Of a stretch of DNA of 39,391 nt, positions 22,404 to 31,906 are shown piece by piece. The DNA lies in assembly GCA_937976305.1 (NCBI GenBank), contig CALJSB010000085.1:1-39391 (forward strand), in the 5' to 3' direction. A model generated the notes under the pieces. That model was not told where the DNA came from and did not search any database. It saw only the letters and a list, made by a program, of their open reading frames with translations. Each line of letters begins with the position of its first letter. Position 1 is the stretch's first letter. The position numbers and the translations under genes were made by a program. Source of the DNA: an uncultured Acidimicrobiales bacterium (GTDB taxonomy: Bacteria; Actinomycetota; Acidimicrobiia; Acidimicrobiales; SZUA-35).

Positions 22404-23663
22404 GTGCAGTCATCACCGATGGCCCTAGACGATGCCCAGCGGCGCCGCGACCTTCGGCGAATGAAAATGGTTGCAGGCTCGATGCTTGTGCTGGCAGCCG
22501 TGGTGTTCATCGTTGCCCGCGGTCTCGAAGAGTCGAACGGTTGGGCCGGCTACGTGCGGGCCACAGCAGAAGCAGCCATGGTCGGAGCGCTGGCAGATTG
22601 GTTTGCGGTCACGGCGCTGTTCCGCCACCCGCTTGGTTTGCCGATTCCGCACACGGCGATCATCGAGAAACGCAAAGACCAGATTGGCGAGAGTTTGGGT
22701 GGGTTCGTCCAAGAGAACTTCCTGACCAGAGAAATCGTCACGGAACGGCTCGAAGGAGCGGACCTCGCCCGCCGTATTGGTGGGTGGCTTCGTCAACCGG
22801 AGAACGCTTCGACGGTTGGTGCACAGAGCGCTGCCGTCGTCGCTGGTGTCACCGAAGTGCTGAACGACGAGACGATTCAGCACGGCATGGACCAAGTGGT
22901 GAGCGCTCGGGTCAAGTCCATCCCCATCACGCCGCTCGTCGGCAAGGCGGTCGACGTGGCCATTGAGGGCGAGCATCATCAGCGGATGCTCGAGTACACG
23001 CTCGTTGGCATGTCGAACTTCATGGACGAGAACCAGGACTCGTTTCGCTACCGGCTTGCTGAAGAGTCGCCGTGGTGGGTGCCCGAGACGGTTGACGATC
23101 GGGTATTCGACAAGATCTACGAGGCGGTCTCTCGATTCTTGGTCGAGATTCGGGAGCAACCCAACCACGAGTTCCGTCAACAACTCGACGCCCGCACGCT
23201 CGAACTGTCCGAGCGGCTGAAGAGCGACCCTGAGCTGCAAGCTCGTGGTGAGAAGCTTCGTGACGAAGTGCTGGCTCACCCCGAGGTTCGGGCGTGGACG
23301 GCATCGCTGTGGACCCGCATCAAAGCCGGACTGGTCGATGCAACCAGCGATCCATCGTCGGAACTTCGGCTTCAGCTGCACCAGGCCCTCACCGAGGCTG
23401 GGGCATCACTTGAATCCGACCCGGCGCTTCAGGCCAAGATCGACGGCTGGATCACCGACTCGATCGGCTACATCGCCGAACAGTTTCGGGGCGAAGTCGC
23501 AGAACTGATCGCCTCAACCGTGAAACGGTGGGATGCGGCCGAAACCAGCGACCGCCTCGAGCTACAAGTCGGGCGCGATCTGCAGTTCATCCGAATCAAC
23601 GGAACCATCGTTGGCGGGGTTGCTGGACTTCTCATCTACACGGTGTCTGAACTCGTATTTTGA
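22404..23663 (+). CDS. DUF445 (YjiN-like) membrane-anchored protein
   Basis: 419 residues. A hydrophobic segment near residue 30, then the DUF445 hallmark GALADWFAVTALFRHPLGLPIPHTAIIEKRK-type region near 65-95 (seen here as ADWFAVTALFRHPLG and IPHTAIIEKRKDQIGE), a long charged helical middle and a C-terminal hydrophobic hairpin (NGTIVGGVAGLLIYTV). Function of the family is unknown. The start GTG 22404 is leaderless behind TAGAGT; an ATG 15 nt further in is the alternative. Confidence 0.85.
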   Translation: MQSSPMALDDAQRRRDLRRMKMVAGSMLVLAAVVFIVARGLEESNGWAGYVRATAEAAMVGALADWFAVTALFRHPLGLPIPHTAIIEKRKDQIGESLGGFVQENFLTREIVTERLEGADLARRIGGWLRQPENASTVGAQSAAVVAGVTEVLNDETIQHGMDQVVSARVKSIPITPLVGKAVDVAIEGEHHQRMLEYTLVGMSNFMDENQDSFRYRLAEESPWWVPETVDDRVFDKIYEAVSRFLVEIREQPNHEFRQQLDARTLELSERLKSDPELQARGEKLRDEVLAHPEVRAWTASLWTRIKAGLVDATSDPSSELRLQLHQALTEAGASLESDPALQAKIDGWITDSIGYIAEQFRGEVAELIASTVKRWDAAETSDRLELQVGRDLQFIRINGTIVGGVAGLLIYTVSELVF

Positions 23664-23731
23664 GCTTTCTTGGGTTGTTCCGACACCCGCGTGCGGAGAG
23701 GATCGCCCGTTTTTCGGGGATTTTGGCCCAA

Positions 23732-23761
23732 TTGTGAAGTTTTTCTGGAACTCATGACAAT
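23732..23761 (+). promoter_or_regulatory. candidate sigma-A-like promoter for proVWX
   Basis: TTGTGA (23732-23737) and GACAAT (23756-23761) with an 18-bp spacer in the A/T-richest part of the leader. Each box matches consensus only partly. Confidence 0.25.
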
Positions 23762-23793
23762 CTGTGTGCCAGCGGGCGGGAAACCCCTACCAT

Positions 23794-23807
23794 TGGAAAG
23801 CGTTCCA
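23794..23807. promoter_or_regulatory. LacI-type operator-like inverted repeat upstream of proV
   Basis: TGGAA-AGCG-TTCCA, with outer arms and CG-containing centre resembling operators of LacI/GalR-family repressors. The regulator is not in the window. Confidence 0.35.
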
Positions 23808-23861
23808 CCATGTGGGACGGTTCGTGCGCTGCTGATGAGAGTTGTTACCTTCGTCACACGC

Positions 23862-23912
23862 ACGGGGCGAGTCATAGCAACACGCCCCGTCTGCAATATC
23901 GCAAAAAGGGGA
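23862..23912 (+). promoter_or_regulatory. leader hairpin and strong ribosome site before proV
   Basis: ACGGGGCG (23862-23869) pairs perfectly with CGCCCCGT (23883-23890) around a 13-nt loop. The Shine-Dalgarno AAAAAGGGGA (23903-23912) follows, 4 nt before GTG 23917. The CCCC of the hairpin could alternatively pair with the GGGG of the ribosome site, so the leader might switch translation on and off. Confidence 0.35.
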
Positions 23913-23916
23913 CCGA

Positions 23917-25137
23917 GTGTCAGAAGCCGACGAGATCATCAGGCTCGAAAACGTCTACAAGATTTTCGGACCTCAGCCTCGAGGACGAGCACTCAAGCTC
24001 TCCAAAGACGGCATGTCGAAAAACGAGGTGCAAGCCGCCACCGATCACGTCGTCGGCATGACCGACGTGAGCTTCGACGTGAAGCGGGGCGAGACGTTCG
24101 TGCTGATGGGTCTGTCTGGCTCGGGAAAGTCGACGGCCATTCGCACCGTCAACAAGCTGCACGACATCACCGACGGCCACGTCTATGTCGACGGGGTCGA
24201 TGTGCAGAAGTTGAGCGGTACCGCTCTGCAGGAGTTTCGTCGAGACAAGATGGGAATGGTCTTTCAGCACTTTGCGCTCTTCCCGCACCGTTCGGTGATC
24301 GACAACGCCGGTTACGGACTCAAGGTGCAGGGTCTCGATCGCAAGGAGCGAGAGTCCAAAGCCCTCGAGGCGCTCGAACTCGTTGGCCTCGGACCCTTCG
24401 CCCAGTCGAGCCCTCGGCAACTCTCCGGTGGTATGCAACAGCGCGTCGGTCTGGCCCGTGCGCTCGCCGCCGACCCCGACATCCTGCTGATGGACGAGGC
24501 CTTCTCGGCACTCGACCCGCTTATCCGCCGTCAAATGCAGGACGAGATGCTGGCCATCCAAGAGCAGCTCCAAAAGACGATCCTGTTCATTACCCATGAC
24601 CTGAATGAGGCACTGCGGATCGGCGACCGGGTGTGCATCATGAAAGACGGCGCCGTCGTGCAGATCGGCACCCCGGAAGAAATCCTCACCCAGCCGGCAA
24701 CGGGGTATGTCGCCGAGTTCGTGCAGGACGTCGACCAAGGCCGGGTCATCGACGTCGAAACCATCATGAACCCGCCGGTGGTCATCCGTCCCGGCGAGAC
24801 CATCTCACAGGTCCTCGAGCGGCTCGATGGCCAGTCGGGAGCGTTTGCGATCGATGACGTTGGTCGACCGACCGGCCTTCTGGTTCCAGAAGATGGCATC
24901 CGTGCTGCTTCGATGGGCACCACCGATGTGTCGTCTGCCTTGCGAATCGACTTCGAATCCACAACCGGATCACAGAAGTTCAACGATGTGTATGCCTCTG
25001 CTGGACGAGGTCTGTTGATGGCCGTCGTCGACGAAGGTGGAAAGCTCATCGGTGCGCTGGATCCCCGAGAGATCATGGAAGAAATGGGACGAGTCGAGCA
25101 GCTGATAGACGGCTTCGAGCGAGAGGTGTTCATGTGA
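23917..25137 (+). CDS. proV: glycine betaine/proline ABC transporter ATPase
   Basis: 406 residues. Walker A GLSGSGKST near residue 67, Q-loop region VFQHFALFPHRSV, signature LSGGMQQRVGLARAL near 169, Walker B ILLMDEAFSALDPL near 189 and switch His in FITHDLNEAL. After residue 280 there is a CBS-domain-like region, as in ProV/OpuAA where CBS domains sense ionic strength; only about one repeat is obvious. It powers compatible-solute import with the following two genes. The stop overlaps proW (TGATG). Confidence 0.93.
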   Translation: MSEADEIIRLENVYKIFGPQPRGRALKLSKDGMSKNEVQAATDHVVGMTDVSFDVKRGETFVLMGLSGSGKSTAIRTVNKLHDITDGHVYVDGVDVQKLSGTALQEFRRDKMGMVFQHFALFPHRSVIDNAGYGLKVQGLDRKERESKALEALELVGLGPFAQSSPRQLSGGMQQRVGLARALAADPDILLMDEAFSALDPLIRRQMQDEMLAIQEQLQKTILFITHDLNEALRIGDRVCIMKDGAVVQIGTPEEILTQPATGYVAEFVQDVDQGRVIDVETIMNPPVVIRPGETISQVLERLDGQSGAFAIDDVGRPTGLLVPEDGIRAASMGTTDVSSALRIDFESTTGSQKFNDVYASAGRGLLMAVVDEGGKLIGALDPREIMEEMGRVEQLIDGFEREVFM

Positions 25138-27503
25138 TGGGATTTCTTCTGTTCGCACAGGAAGACGAAAATCAGTTCTTCGAGAACACGTGGCCCGAGT
25201 CGTTCACGTTCCCTTTTGGCGAGTGGCTCAAGCAGCTCGTTTTCTGGGCGGTCAACAATCCGGTGACGGCGTGGATCATCGACAAGGTCGAGTGGCCCTT
25301 CCGCACCTTCTTCGATCTCATCATGAGCGACCAAGTCGGGCGTGACTCGATCCAGACCATCCCGTGGGTGTGGGTCGTCATCGCCGTGTTCTTGATCGCC
25401 TCGTTCACTCGCAACACCCGCGTTGGCCTTGCCAGCGCAGCCATGCTCGCCGTGTGTGGGTTCCTCGGCCCGGAGTATTGGACCGAGACGGCCAAGACGA
25501 TCGGCATGATCGTGGTGTCCGTGACGCTCTGCGCCCTGGTGGGTATCCCACTCGGCATCATGGCTGGCCGGTTTGACGGCGTCTGGAACGTCGTCCGACC
25601 AACGCTCGACGCCATGCAGGTCGTGCACTCCTTCGTGTACATGCTGCCGTTCATCTTCTTCTTCGGTATCGGAGAGGTGTCGGCCACCATGGTGACGATG
25701 GTGTTTGCGCTCCCACCGCTCGTGCGCCTCACGAACCTGGGTATTCGACAAGTGCCAGAAGACGTCGTCGAAGCGGCGCGCTCCTATGGCGCCACCGAAG
25801 CTCGTGTGCTCACCGATGTGCAGCTCCCTCTGGCCCGTCCAGCCATCATGACCGGCCTCAACCAAACCCTGCTCCTCGCATTCTCGATGCTCGGTATCGC
25901 CGCCCTCATGGGTGCTGGTGGTCTCGGTCGTCTGCTCTTCCGAGCGATCAACAACCTCAACCTCGGTCTCGCCGCATCTGCCGGTCTTGCTTTCTTCTTG
26001 CTCGCCGTGATTCTCGACCGGATCTCACAGACCGAACTCGACGATGGCATCGGCCTCGGTACCAAGATCAAGCAGGCCTGGGTGTATCGGGATCGTCCCG
26101 AAGCAATGCTCGAAAAGCGAGCCGAGATGGTTGCCGCCAACGTCGCTGATGAGCCCGAACAGGTCAGCGAGCGTCCAGCACCGATCGGTGCCCAGGAACG
26201 CTTGGGGCTCCTGATCGGCGCCGCCGGCGGTGCTGTTGCGTTCGCCTCCATCTTCCTCGCGTGGACCAACGATGCCGGGCTCGTCAGCAGCTGGGCCCGA
26301 CGTGCAGATGAAACACTCACCGGCCTGTCCTTCAACGGCTACCAGGCCTCTGGTGGCTCGGTGTTCGGCATCGTGGTCGGTTTCCTCGCCCTTGCCGGGC
26401 TGGCCGCAGCCGTTCGACCGATGCTGTCGTTCCCAGAGTCGATTGCTCGCACGCTCGCCCGCGCTCAGGGCATCTTGCTCGGTGTGATTGCCGCATCGAT
26501 CATCATCATCTGGGTGCTCAACATGCTCGACACGAGCTTCGGCCCGTTCCCGACGATCGGCATCTGGGCCTTCGGTCTCTGCATCGTCGCTCTCACGATC
26601 GAAACGTTTGTCGTGGGCACGCCTCGTTTGGGGTCTGATGGTGTCCTCCTCGCCGGCTTCGGCGTTGTTGCCGCCGCCGGTGCTTTCATGACCATGCAGA
26701 TCTCGGCCTTCGTCGAGATGTTCTCACGAGGACCCGGTGTGCTGGTTGCGTTGATCGGTGGCGTCATGCTGCTGATCGGTGGCGGCTTGGCCACCTTCAA
26801 CGCTCCGTATGGGCCCCGTCGTCCGTTGCCTGACGTTGTTGCTTGGGGGCGAGTTGCCACCTCAGTCGTCGCTCTTGCCTTGCTCATCGCCTCGTCGCTC
26901 GCCGTTGGCGACGACGACGCCAACACCGGCCTCGGGTGGTTCTACGACGGTCGACTCGAGTCGCTCGAGACGCCCGAGTTCCTGGCCGAGATCGCAGCCC
27001 TCGAAGAGGAGGCTGGCGACGACATCAACAAGCAGCTTGCTGCTGCCCAGGAGATCAGCAATCGCTACAGCCTGTTGCGCTCACAAGCCACGCCGATCTT
27101 CAATGGCTTCGACGCCGACGGTCCTCGCCTCGGTCCGATTGCAGCTGTCTTCGCGGCTCTTGCCGTGCTGTTCTCGCTGATGTCGGCCGGTGTGCTCGGC
27201 AAAGACGAGAAGCGGAAATGGCAAGGATCGGTGCTGCTCACGGGCGCGGGCATGGCCATCATGGTCATCACCGGTGCCTTCACGGTCAGCGTTGTGCGTG
27301 TCGCCGAGCCGGGCGTTCTTGCCGGCGTCGGCACGTTCCTGGCCTTTGTTTCCGGGTTTATCGTGTTTGCCAGCGGCCGCGGTGTCGTGAACGAGTTCCG
27401 ACGTCGCAAGGTGTATGGCGATGCAGTACGTGATGCTGTCGCATCCGAAGCCGTGCTCGACATCGAACATTTAGAGGAAGAAGTCGGCCTGCAGCGGGCC
27501 TAA
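25137..27503 (+). CDS. proW: ProW-type permease with long C-terminal membrane extension
   Basis: 788 residues, about twice the usual ProW. Residues 1-310 are a normal OpuAB/ProW permease: PFGEWLKQL amphipathic start, [13 protein letters not shown], and the EAA loop [27 protein letters not shown]. The rest (about 340-788) has no ProW counterpart: about ten more hydrophobic helices, with a soluble segment near 600-670 that is Glu/Ala-rich ([20 protein letters not shown]), ending in a charged tail. The reading frame and composition are continuous, so this is a true fusion rather than an error. ATG 25137 is chosen over GTG 25134 because it forms the TGATG overlap with the proV stop. Confidence 0.88.
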   Translation: MGFLLFAQEDENQFFENTWPESFTFPFGEWLKQLVFWAVNNPVTAWIIDKVEWPFRTFFDLIMSDQVGRDSIQTIPWVWVVIAVFLIASFTRNTRVGLASAAMLAVCGFLGPEYWTETAKTIGMIVVSVTLCALVGIPLGIMAGRFDGVWNVVRPTLDAMQVVHSFVYMLPFIFFFGIGEVSATMVTMVFALPPLVRLTNLGIRQVPEDVVEAARSYGATEARVLTDVQLPLARPAIMTGLNQTLLLAFSMLGIAALMGAGGLGRLLFRAINNLNLGLAASAGLAFFLLAVILDRISQTELDDGIGLGTKIKQAWVYRDRPEAMLEKRAEMVAANVADEPEQVSERPAPIGAQERLGLLIGAAGGAVAFASIFLAWTNDAGLVSSWARRADETLTGLSFNGYQASGGSVFGIVVGFLALAGLAAAVRPMLSFPESIARTLARAQGILLGVIAASIIIIWVLNMLDTSFGPFPTIGIWAFGLCIVALTIETFVVGTPRLGSDGVLLAGFGVVAAAGAFMTMQISAFVEMFSRGPGVLVALIGGVMLLIGGGLATFNAPYGPRRPLPDVVAWGRVATSVVALALLIASSLAVGDDDANTGLGWFYDGRLESLETPEFLAEIAALEEEAGDDINKQLAAAQEISNRYSLLRSQATPIFNGFDADGPRLGPIAAVFAALAVLFSLMSAGVLGKDEKRKWQGSVLLTGAGMAIMVITGAFTVSVVRVAEPGVLAGVGTFLAFVSGFIVFASGRGVVNEFRRRKVYGDAVRDAVASEAVLDIEHLEEEVGLQRA

Positions 27504-27533
27504 AACCAACAGATCTGGGGCAAGAAGTACCCA

Positions 27534-27580
27534 GACGTCAGGGCGCGACCATCCAGAAGCCCCGGAACTGCCCTAACGTC
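27534..27580 (+). promoter_or_regulatory. proW-proX intergenic stem-loop
   Basis: GACGTCAGGGC (27534-27544) pairs with GCCCTAACGTC (27570-27580) with one mismatch. TAACGT inside the right arm could also be a -10 box for proX. Such an element could stop part of the read-through or protect the proX message, giving more binding protein than permease. Confidence 0.4.
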
Positions 27581-27613
27581 ATTAATCGAAACCAACCATT
27601 GGGGAGAGAACCC

Positions 27614-28870
27614 ATGAAGCTTAAGAAGAAGAGCCTGTGGCTCGCTTTACTTGCATCCTTTGCGCTCGTGGCGGCGGCATGCGGCGATTCGTCTGATACT
27701 GACGACGCCTCGTCCGACACCACAACGGCCGACGCCGGTGCGGAGACTGACGACGAAGCCATGGAAGACGATGAAGCCATGGAAGACGATGAAGCCATGG
27801 AAGACGATGAAGCCATGGAGGACGACGAAGTCGCCTCTGGCGATCTTCCCGGCGAAGGCAAGACCGCCAACATGGGTCGCGCCAACTGGAGCTCCGGCTA
27901 CGTCCACGCTCAGATCCTGCACGATCTTCTCGAAGAGATCGGCTACGACATTTCCAGCCCAGACGCACTCGAATTCGCTCCCGACCTCGGTTACCAGACC
28001 ATGGCTCGCGGCGAGATGGATTTCTGGGCCAACAGCTGGTACCCCGGCCACCTTTCATGGTGGGAGGGTGAGCTTCCTGACGGCACCCGCATCGGTGACA
28101 ACCTCCAGCGCGTCGAGGGCTCAGTGATGCCCGGTGGTGGACTCCAGGGCATGCTCGTCACCAAGAGCTGGGCCGAGGAAAATGGCGTGACCAGCCTCGA
28201 CCAGATCAATGACGACGAGGCTCTCTGGAGCCAGCTCGACTCTGACGGCAACGGCAAGGGCGAGTTCTTCGGTTGCCCCGAGGACTGGACCTGTGACGAC
28301 ATCATGGCGTCACAGATCGCCTTCGCTGGCTGGGACAACCTCGAGCAGACCCAGGCTGGCTACGACGCCATGTTTGCTGAGTTCCTCACCAAGGCGCAGG
28401 CCGGCGAGCCCGCCATCATCTACACCTGGACCCCCACCGCTTACCTCGCACAGGCCGTGCCTGGTGAGACCACGATGTGGATCTCGGTTGCCAACGACAG
28501 CGTGCTTGACGACTCGAACCCACTCGGCAACGAGGGTGGAGAGTCCTACTCGCAGTTCACTGGCGACGTGCCTGGCTACACCGGCCTTGACGCCGACGTG
28601 TGCCTCGCTGGTCCCGACGGTTGCCAGCTCGGCTGGGCCGCCGCTGACATCGAAGTCACCGTGAACTCCGACTGGGGTGCCGACAACCCGGCCGCCATGG
28701 CGCTGTTCCAGGCCTTCAACCCACCACTCATCGACATGGCCATTGCTGGTGTCGCTCTCACCGACTCAGACGGCTCACAGGCCGCTGTTGAGGAGATCGC
28801 CGCTGACTGGATCGCTGACAACCGCGATCTCGCCGACGAGTGGATTGCCGCAGCTCTCGCTGCTGGCTGA
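27614..28870 (+). CDS. proX: compatible-solute-binding lipoprotein
   Basis: 418 residues. A lysine-rich start, hydrophobic h-region and lipobox AAAC indicate a lipid-anchored binding protein. An acidic linker with four exact or near-exact EAMEDD repeats precedes the OpuAC/ProX-type domain, which begins around [16 protein letters not shown]. Trp/Tyr-rich stretches such as [15 protein letters not shown] and [11 protein letters not shown] are the sort of aromatic boxes that hold glycine betaine or proline betaine. The start ATG 27614 has GGGGAGAG 5-12 nt upstream. A classical terminator follows. Confidence 0.92.
   Translation: MKLKKKSLWLALLASFALVAAACGDSSDTDDASSDTTTADAGAETDDEAMEDDEAMEDDEAMEDDEAMEDDEVASGDLPGEGKTANMGRANWSSGYVHAQILHDLLEEIGYDISSPDALEFAPDLGYQTMARGEMDFWANSWYPGHLSWWEGELPDGTRIGDNLQRVEGSVMPGGGLQGMLVTKSWAEENGVTSLDQINDDEALWSQLDSDGNGKGEFFGCPEDWTCDDIMASQIAFAGWDNLEQTQAGYDAMFAEFLTKAQAGEPAIIYTWTPTAYLAQAVPGETTMWISVANDSVLDDSNPLGNEGGESYSQFTGDVPGYTGLDADVCLAGPDGCQLGWAAADIEVTVNSDWGADNPAAMALFQAFNPPLIDMAIAGVALTDSDGSQAAVEEIAADWIADNRDLADEWIAAALAAG
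27752..27823 (+). repeat. four 18-bp tandem repeats in proX
   Basis: Unit GATGAAGCCATGGAAGAC, four copies: the second and third are identical, the first and fourth each differ by one base. The unit is a multiple of three and encodes DEAMED, forming the acidic linker between lipid anchor and binding domain. Confidence 0.9.
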
Positions 28871-28927
28871 TCGACCTGATGCGCTGACCTCTCCGAGGGG
28901 TCAGGTCTCAAACGTCAACACATGAGA

Positions 28928-28960
28928 GGAGCGGGGCTTTGGCCCCGCTCCTTTCTCGTT
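28928..28960 (+). terminator. strong intrinsic terminator of proVWX
   Basis: GGAGCGGGGC (28928-28937), loop TTTG, GCCCCGCTCC (28942-28951), followed by TTTCTCGTTTT. A perfect 10-bp GC-rich stem with a T-rich tail. Confidence 0.9.
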
Positions 28961-29010
28961 TTGCTGAAGACCGATTGGTAGCCAACGCCGGATTCGGCTG
29001 TGATGCCGGT

Positions 29011-29703
29011 ATGCCCCACGATCGACTCGGCGACATTCCCGAGCCACACGGTCCGCTTCTGCACGACCGCAACTACAGCGTCCGTAGCTACCGAGAGAGC
29101 GATCACGCTCTCCGTATTCGGGGTCAGGTGCATGACCAGAAGCCGCCGGGTCTCTACATCGCCGACGATCCCGAACCGATGTCGATCCATCTCATGGTTG
29201 TCGACTTGGTGATCGGCTACCCAAGTCTTGAGATCCTCGAGGCTGATGTGGTCATGGAGGTGACACCACACACCGGGTGCACGTCGATCGAACCGGCGTA
29301 CGACAAGCTCGTCGGATTGTCGATTGCCCGAGGCTTCTCCCGCCAGGTGCGGGAACTCTTTGGCGGACCCCGCGGATGCACACACGTCGGCGCGCTACTC
29401 AACGCCATGGCTCCGGTCGCGATCCAGTCGATGTGGTCGATGCACATCTTCTCCGAACGTCAGGGCACTGCCGTGTCGCTGGGTGCCGAGGATGAGTCGC
29501 TCAGCGAGGAAGAGCTGCGGATACGGCGACTGTCGACCAACAAGAACACGTGCCACGTGTGGGACGAAGATGGCGAACTCTGGGGCCATGCCATCGCTGG
29601 TGACGAAATGGAAGTGCCGTTGTGGGCCGCCAATCGACTCGTCGAAATGGGTCGTGACCCAGCCGAATGGCGCTCCGCGAGTCCGTTCGATGCCAACGAT
29701 TGA
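29011..29703 (+). CDS. DUF2889 domain protein
   Basis: About 230 residues. The region YSVRSYRESDHALRIRGQVHDQKP, the acidic SIHLMVVDLVIGYPSLEILEAD-type strands, and the G-C-x-H/Cys stretch GPRGCTHVGALLNAM fit DUF2889, a domain of unknown function reported in many actinobacteria and proteobacteria. The open frame extends upstream into the proX terminator, so ATG 29011 is taken; TGTGAT lies 6 nt before it, a weak -10 at the standard leaderless spacing. Its stop abuts the convergent gluQ stop without a gap. Confidence 0.72.
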   Translation: MPHDRLGDIPEPHGPLLHDRNYSVRSYRESDHALRIRGQVHDQKPPGLYIADDPEPMSIHLMVVDLVIGYPSLEILEADVVMEVTPHTGCTSIEPAYDKLVGLSIARGFSRQVRELFGGPRGCTHVGALLNAMAPVAIQSMWSMHIFSERQGTAVSLGAEDESLSEEELRIRRLSTNKNTCHVWDEDGELWGHAIAGDEMEVPLWAANRLVEMGRDPAEWRSASPFDAND

Positions 29704-30651
29704 CTAGGTCTCACCCAGAAACGCCGCGTCGAGCGTGAGCGGATCCGTGGGCAGTGTGTGCGGGCCGGCGTAGGCCTCGACGAGTTCGTCCACGGTCGGT
29801 CGGTCATCAACCCCACACAATCCAAGGCTTGCGGCCAAGAAGCTACGCACCTCGTCGGCAGTCTCACCGTTTTCGAGGCGATCCGGCAGGGTGACGGACC
29901 CGTCTCGTTTCGCGAGGCGTTTTCCTTCAGGGCCAAGCACCAACGGAACGTGACCGTAGGAGAACGGCTCGATGCCCAGCAGCTCGGCAATGTAGATCTG
30001 GCGTGGTGTGGAGGTGACGAGATCGTCAGCTCGGATGACGTGGCCGACGCCCTGCGCTTCGTCGTCGATGACAACCACGAGGTTGTAGGCCGGTGCCCCG
30101 TCATTGCGCTGCACCACGACGTCGTCGATCGGACCCTCATGCTCGCCAACAACCTCGTCGGTGAACCGCCGAGTGCCCCCTTCTGGAACGAGAAGGCGCC
30201 AGGCAGGAGGACGCCCTTGATCTTCTCGCTCCTGACGCTCGGCCGGGCTCAGAGTGCGGCAGGTGCCGGGGTAGTCCAGCGGTGACAACGGGCCATTGGG
30301 GGCCTGGGCCGCCTCCCGAATCTCGCGGCGCGAGCAGTAGCACGGGTAGAGCTGACCAGCTGCTCGGAGATCAGCAATCGCGTCGTAGTAGATCTCGATA
30401 CGGTCGCTCTGGTTGAGTGGCTCGGTATCCCAGTCGAGGCCGAGCGCACGTAGATCGTCGGCTTGGGACACGTAGTGTTCTGGCTTCACCGTTGCGGCGT
30501 CGAGATCTTCAAAGCGCAGGTGGAACGGTGCGCTGGCGGATCGGGCATCGAGCCATGCCACAAGCGCTGTCCGGAGGTTGCCGAGGTGGAGTTGACCGGT
30601 GGGGCTGGGGGCATAGCGGCCCGCCCTGGGGTGATTCCGGTGGTTGATCAT
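29704..30651 (-). CDS. gluQ: glutamyl-Q tRNA(Asp) synthetase
   Basis: About 315 residues, a truncated GluRS-like enzyme that glutamylates queuosine in tRNA(Asp). The HIGH-type motif PSPTGQLHLGNLRTAL, zinc ligands in PCYCSRREI with the later Cys in YPGTCRTL, and the KMSKS-type KRLAKRDGS are all visible, and there is no anticodon-binding domain. No queuosine biosynthesis gene is adjacent. The ATG overlaps the stop of the upstream citrate synthase by 4 nt, so the two are coupled; the longer open frame to 30750 would lie inside that gene. Confidence 0.92.
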   Translation of the reverse strand: MINHRNHPRAGRYAPSPTGQLHLGNLRTALVAWLDARSASAPFHLRFEDLDAATVKPEHYVSQADDLRALGLDWDTEPLNQSDRIEIYYDAIADLRAAGQLYPCYCSRREIREAAQAPNGPLSPLDYPGTCRTLSPAERQEREDQGRPPAWRLLVPEGGTRRFTDEVVGEHEGPIDDVVVQRNDGAPAYNLVVVIDDEAQGVGHVIRADDLVTSTPRQIYIAELLGIEPFSYGHVPLVLGPEGKRLAKRDGSVTLPDRLENGETADEVRSFLAASLGLCGVDDRPTVDELVEAYAGPHTLPTDPLTLDAAFLGET

Positions 30652-31874
30652 GCGTCCTCCGGCAGTTCCGGCCGTTCGGGGATCCAGCGAGCCACCGGAC
30701 GGAAGCGCAGCGGGTCTTCGCTGAACTCCTCGATGCCATGCGCAATCCAACCGGCAATGCGAGCGATGAAGATGCTCTGACCTCCGGCAGGACCCATCCC
30801 GGCAAGCCAGGTGAGGGCTCCCAAGGCAAAGTCAACATTGAGTGGGGCATTGACCCGTTCGGCGAGAAGCTGTCGCAGCGTCTCATAGATCTCGAGACGG
30901 TGGTCATCGGTCCAACCCAGAGCGATCAGGTCGTGTAGCGCGGCCTCGCGGCTGTCGTGGCGCTTGTACACCGCGTGGCCAACTCCGGGAATACGTTGGT
31001 TGCCGGCGAGACGTCGACCGAGCACGCGCTCGCACCCCTCGGCATGTGCTTCGGTGAGAAGCTGGTGCACGAGTCGGCTGGCGCCACCGTGGAGTGGTCC
31101 GGCGAGGGCTCCAAGCCCGGCGCTTACGATTGAGTACGGATCGGCTCTGACCGACGCGGCAACACGAGCCGCGAACGTGGAGGCCGCAATGCCGTGATCG
31201 GCGAGGAGCACGAGACCAGCGTTCAGGGCAGCGCGCTGCTGAGCGGTGCCGACCTCTGGGGTGACCTTGGTCCACAGCTGGTCGGCGAGTGTCGAAGTCT
31301 GGTCGAGCTCAGCGTGCCGTTCGCCGTTTGTGGGAAGGCCTCGGACGGTCGCGAGCAGCATGCGCCGTCCGGCTTGGCAGTGGTTGGCTGGTGCCGGGTC
31401 GTCGCGTAACCGATCGAGGCTGGCGGTCACGTTGACTGCCATACGGGCTCGATCGAGAAAGGGAGTGTCGTGTGGCAACAGCCGCTGCGCCGCGCTCACT
31501 TGTTCGATCCAGCTGTCGGGAATCGTCCACGGCTCTACGTCGTTCCAGAGATGGTTAGCGACCTGCTCGAACGGTTGGTCGATAAGGCTGGTGGCGGCGA
31601 CGCCTCGATACTCGTGGCCAGAGTCGAGCACTCGGGAGATACTCGATGCGATCACCGTAGTGACCTCGCCCGATGTCGGCCGACGGCGAGCAGTGCGTAG
31701 TGCATCGATGTCGGCGGCTGCGTAGAGGCTGGTGCGCCCATCGAGGGAGAGCCGACGGCTGAGGACGCCCCGACTCACGTAGGCGTAGAGCGTTTGCCGC
31801 TTCACGCCGAGGCGCGCTGCGGCCTCGGCGGCCGTCAGCAATTCGGGACTCTGAGGCTGTTCGAGCGCACTCAT
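30648..31874 (-). CDS. citrate synthase-like protein with N-terminal helix-turn-helix
   Basis: About 408 residues. Residues about 10-55 (LLTAAEAAARLGVKRQTLYAY, then SRRLSLDGRTSLY and a basic tail) form a MerR/BldC-like DNA-binding domain. The rest is a citrate synthase: GPLHGGASRL and GVGHAVYKRHDSRE supply the two catalytic His, and NVDFALGAL the Asp. It can thus be a catalytic enzyme, a metabolite-sensing regulator, or both. The start ATG 31874 is chosen because GACACT lies exactly 6 nt upstream; a longer frame would run through the palindromic operator. It is divergent from a second citrate synthase and coupled to gluQ. Confidence 0.85.
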   Translation of the reverse strand: MSALEQPQSPELLTAAEAAARLGVKRQTLYAYVSRGVLSRRLSLDGRTSLYAAADIDALRTARRRPTSGEVTTVIASSISRVLDSGHEYRGVAATSLIDQPFEQVANHLWNDVEPWTIPDSWIEQVSAAQRLLPHDTPFLDRARMAVNVTASLDRLRDDPAPANHCQAGRRMLLATVRGLPTNGERHAELDQTSTLADQLWTKVTPEVGTAQQRAALNAGLVLLADHGIAASTFAARVAASVRADPYSIVSAGLGALAGPLHGGASRLVHQLLTEAHAEGCERVLGRRLAGNQRIPGVGHAVYKRHDSREAALHDLIALGWTDDHRLEIYETLRQLLAERVNAPLNVDFALGALTWLAGMGPAGGQSIFIARIAGWIAHGIEEFSEDPLRFRPVARWIPERPELPEDA

Positions 31875-31880
31875 CTGGAC

Positions 31881-31886
31881 AGTGTC
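31881..31886 (-). promoter_or_regulatory. leaderless -10 box for HTH-citrate synthase
   Basis: GACACT on the minus strand, 6 nt before ATG 31874. Confidence 0.4.
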
Positions 31887-31906
31887 GACCCGAAGGTTGC
31901 GTCGGT

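Noticed and set aside
22425..23381. 318-codon open frame antisense to the DUF445 gene
   Set aside because: No recognisable motif and fully opposite a conserved protein.
24531..25865. 444-codon open frame antisense to proV/proW
   Set aside because: Its translation is His/Asp/Gly-rich in one half and Ser/Arg-rich in the other, mirroring proV and proW codons; no domain visible.
27752..27823. tandem repeats considered as a CRISPR-like array
   Set aside because: Units are contiguous, in frame and coding; no unique spacers.
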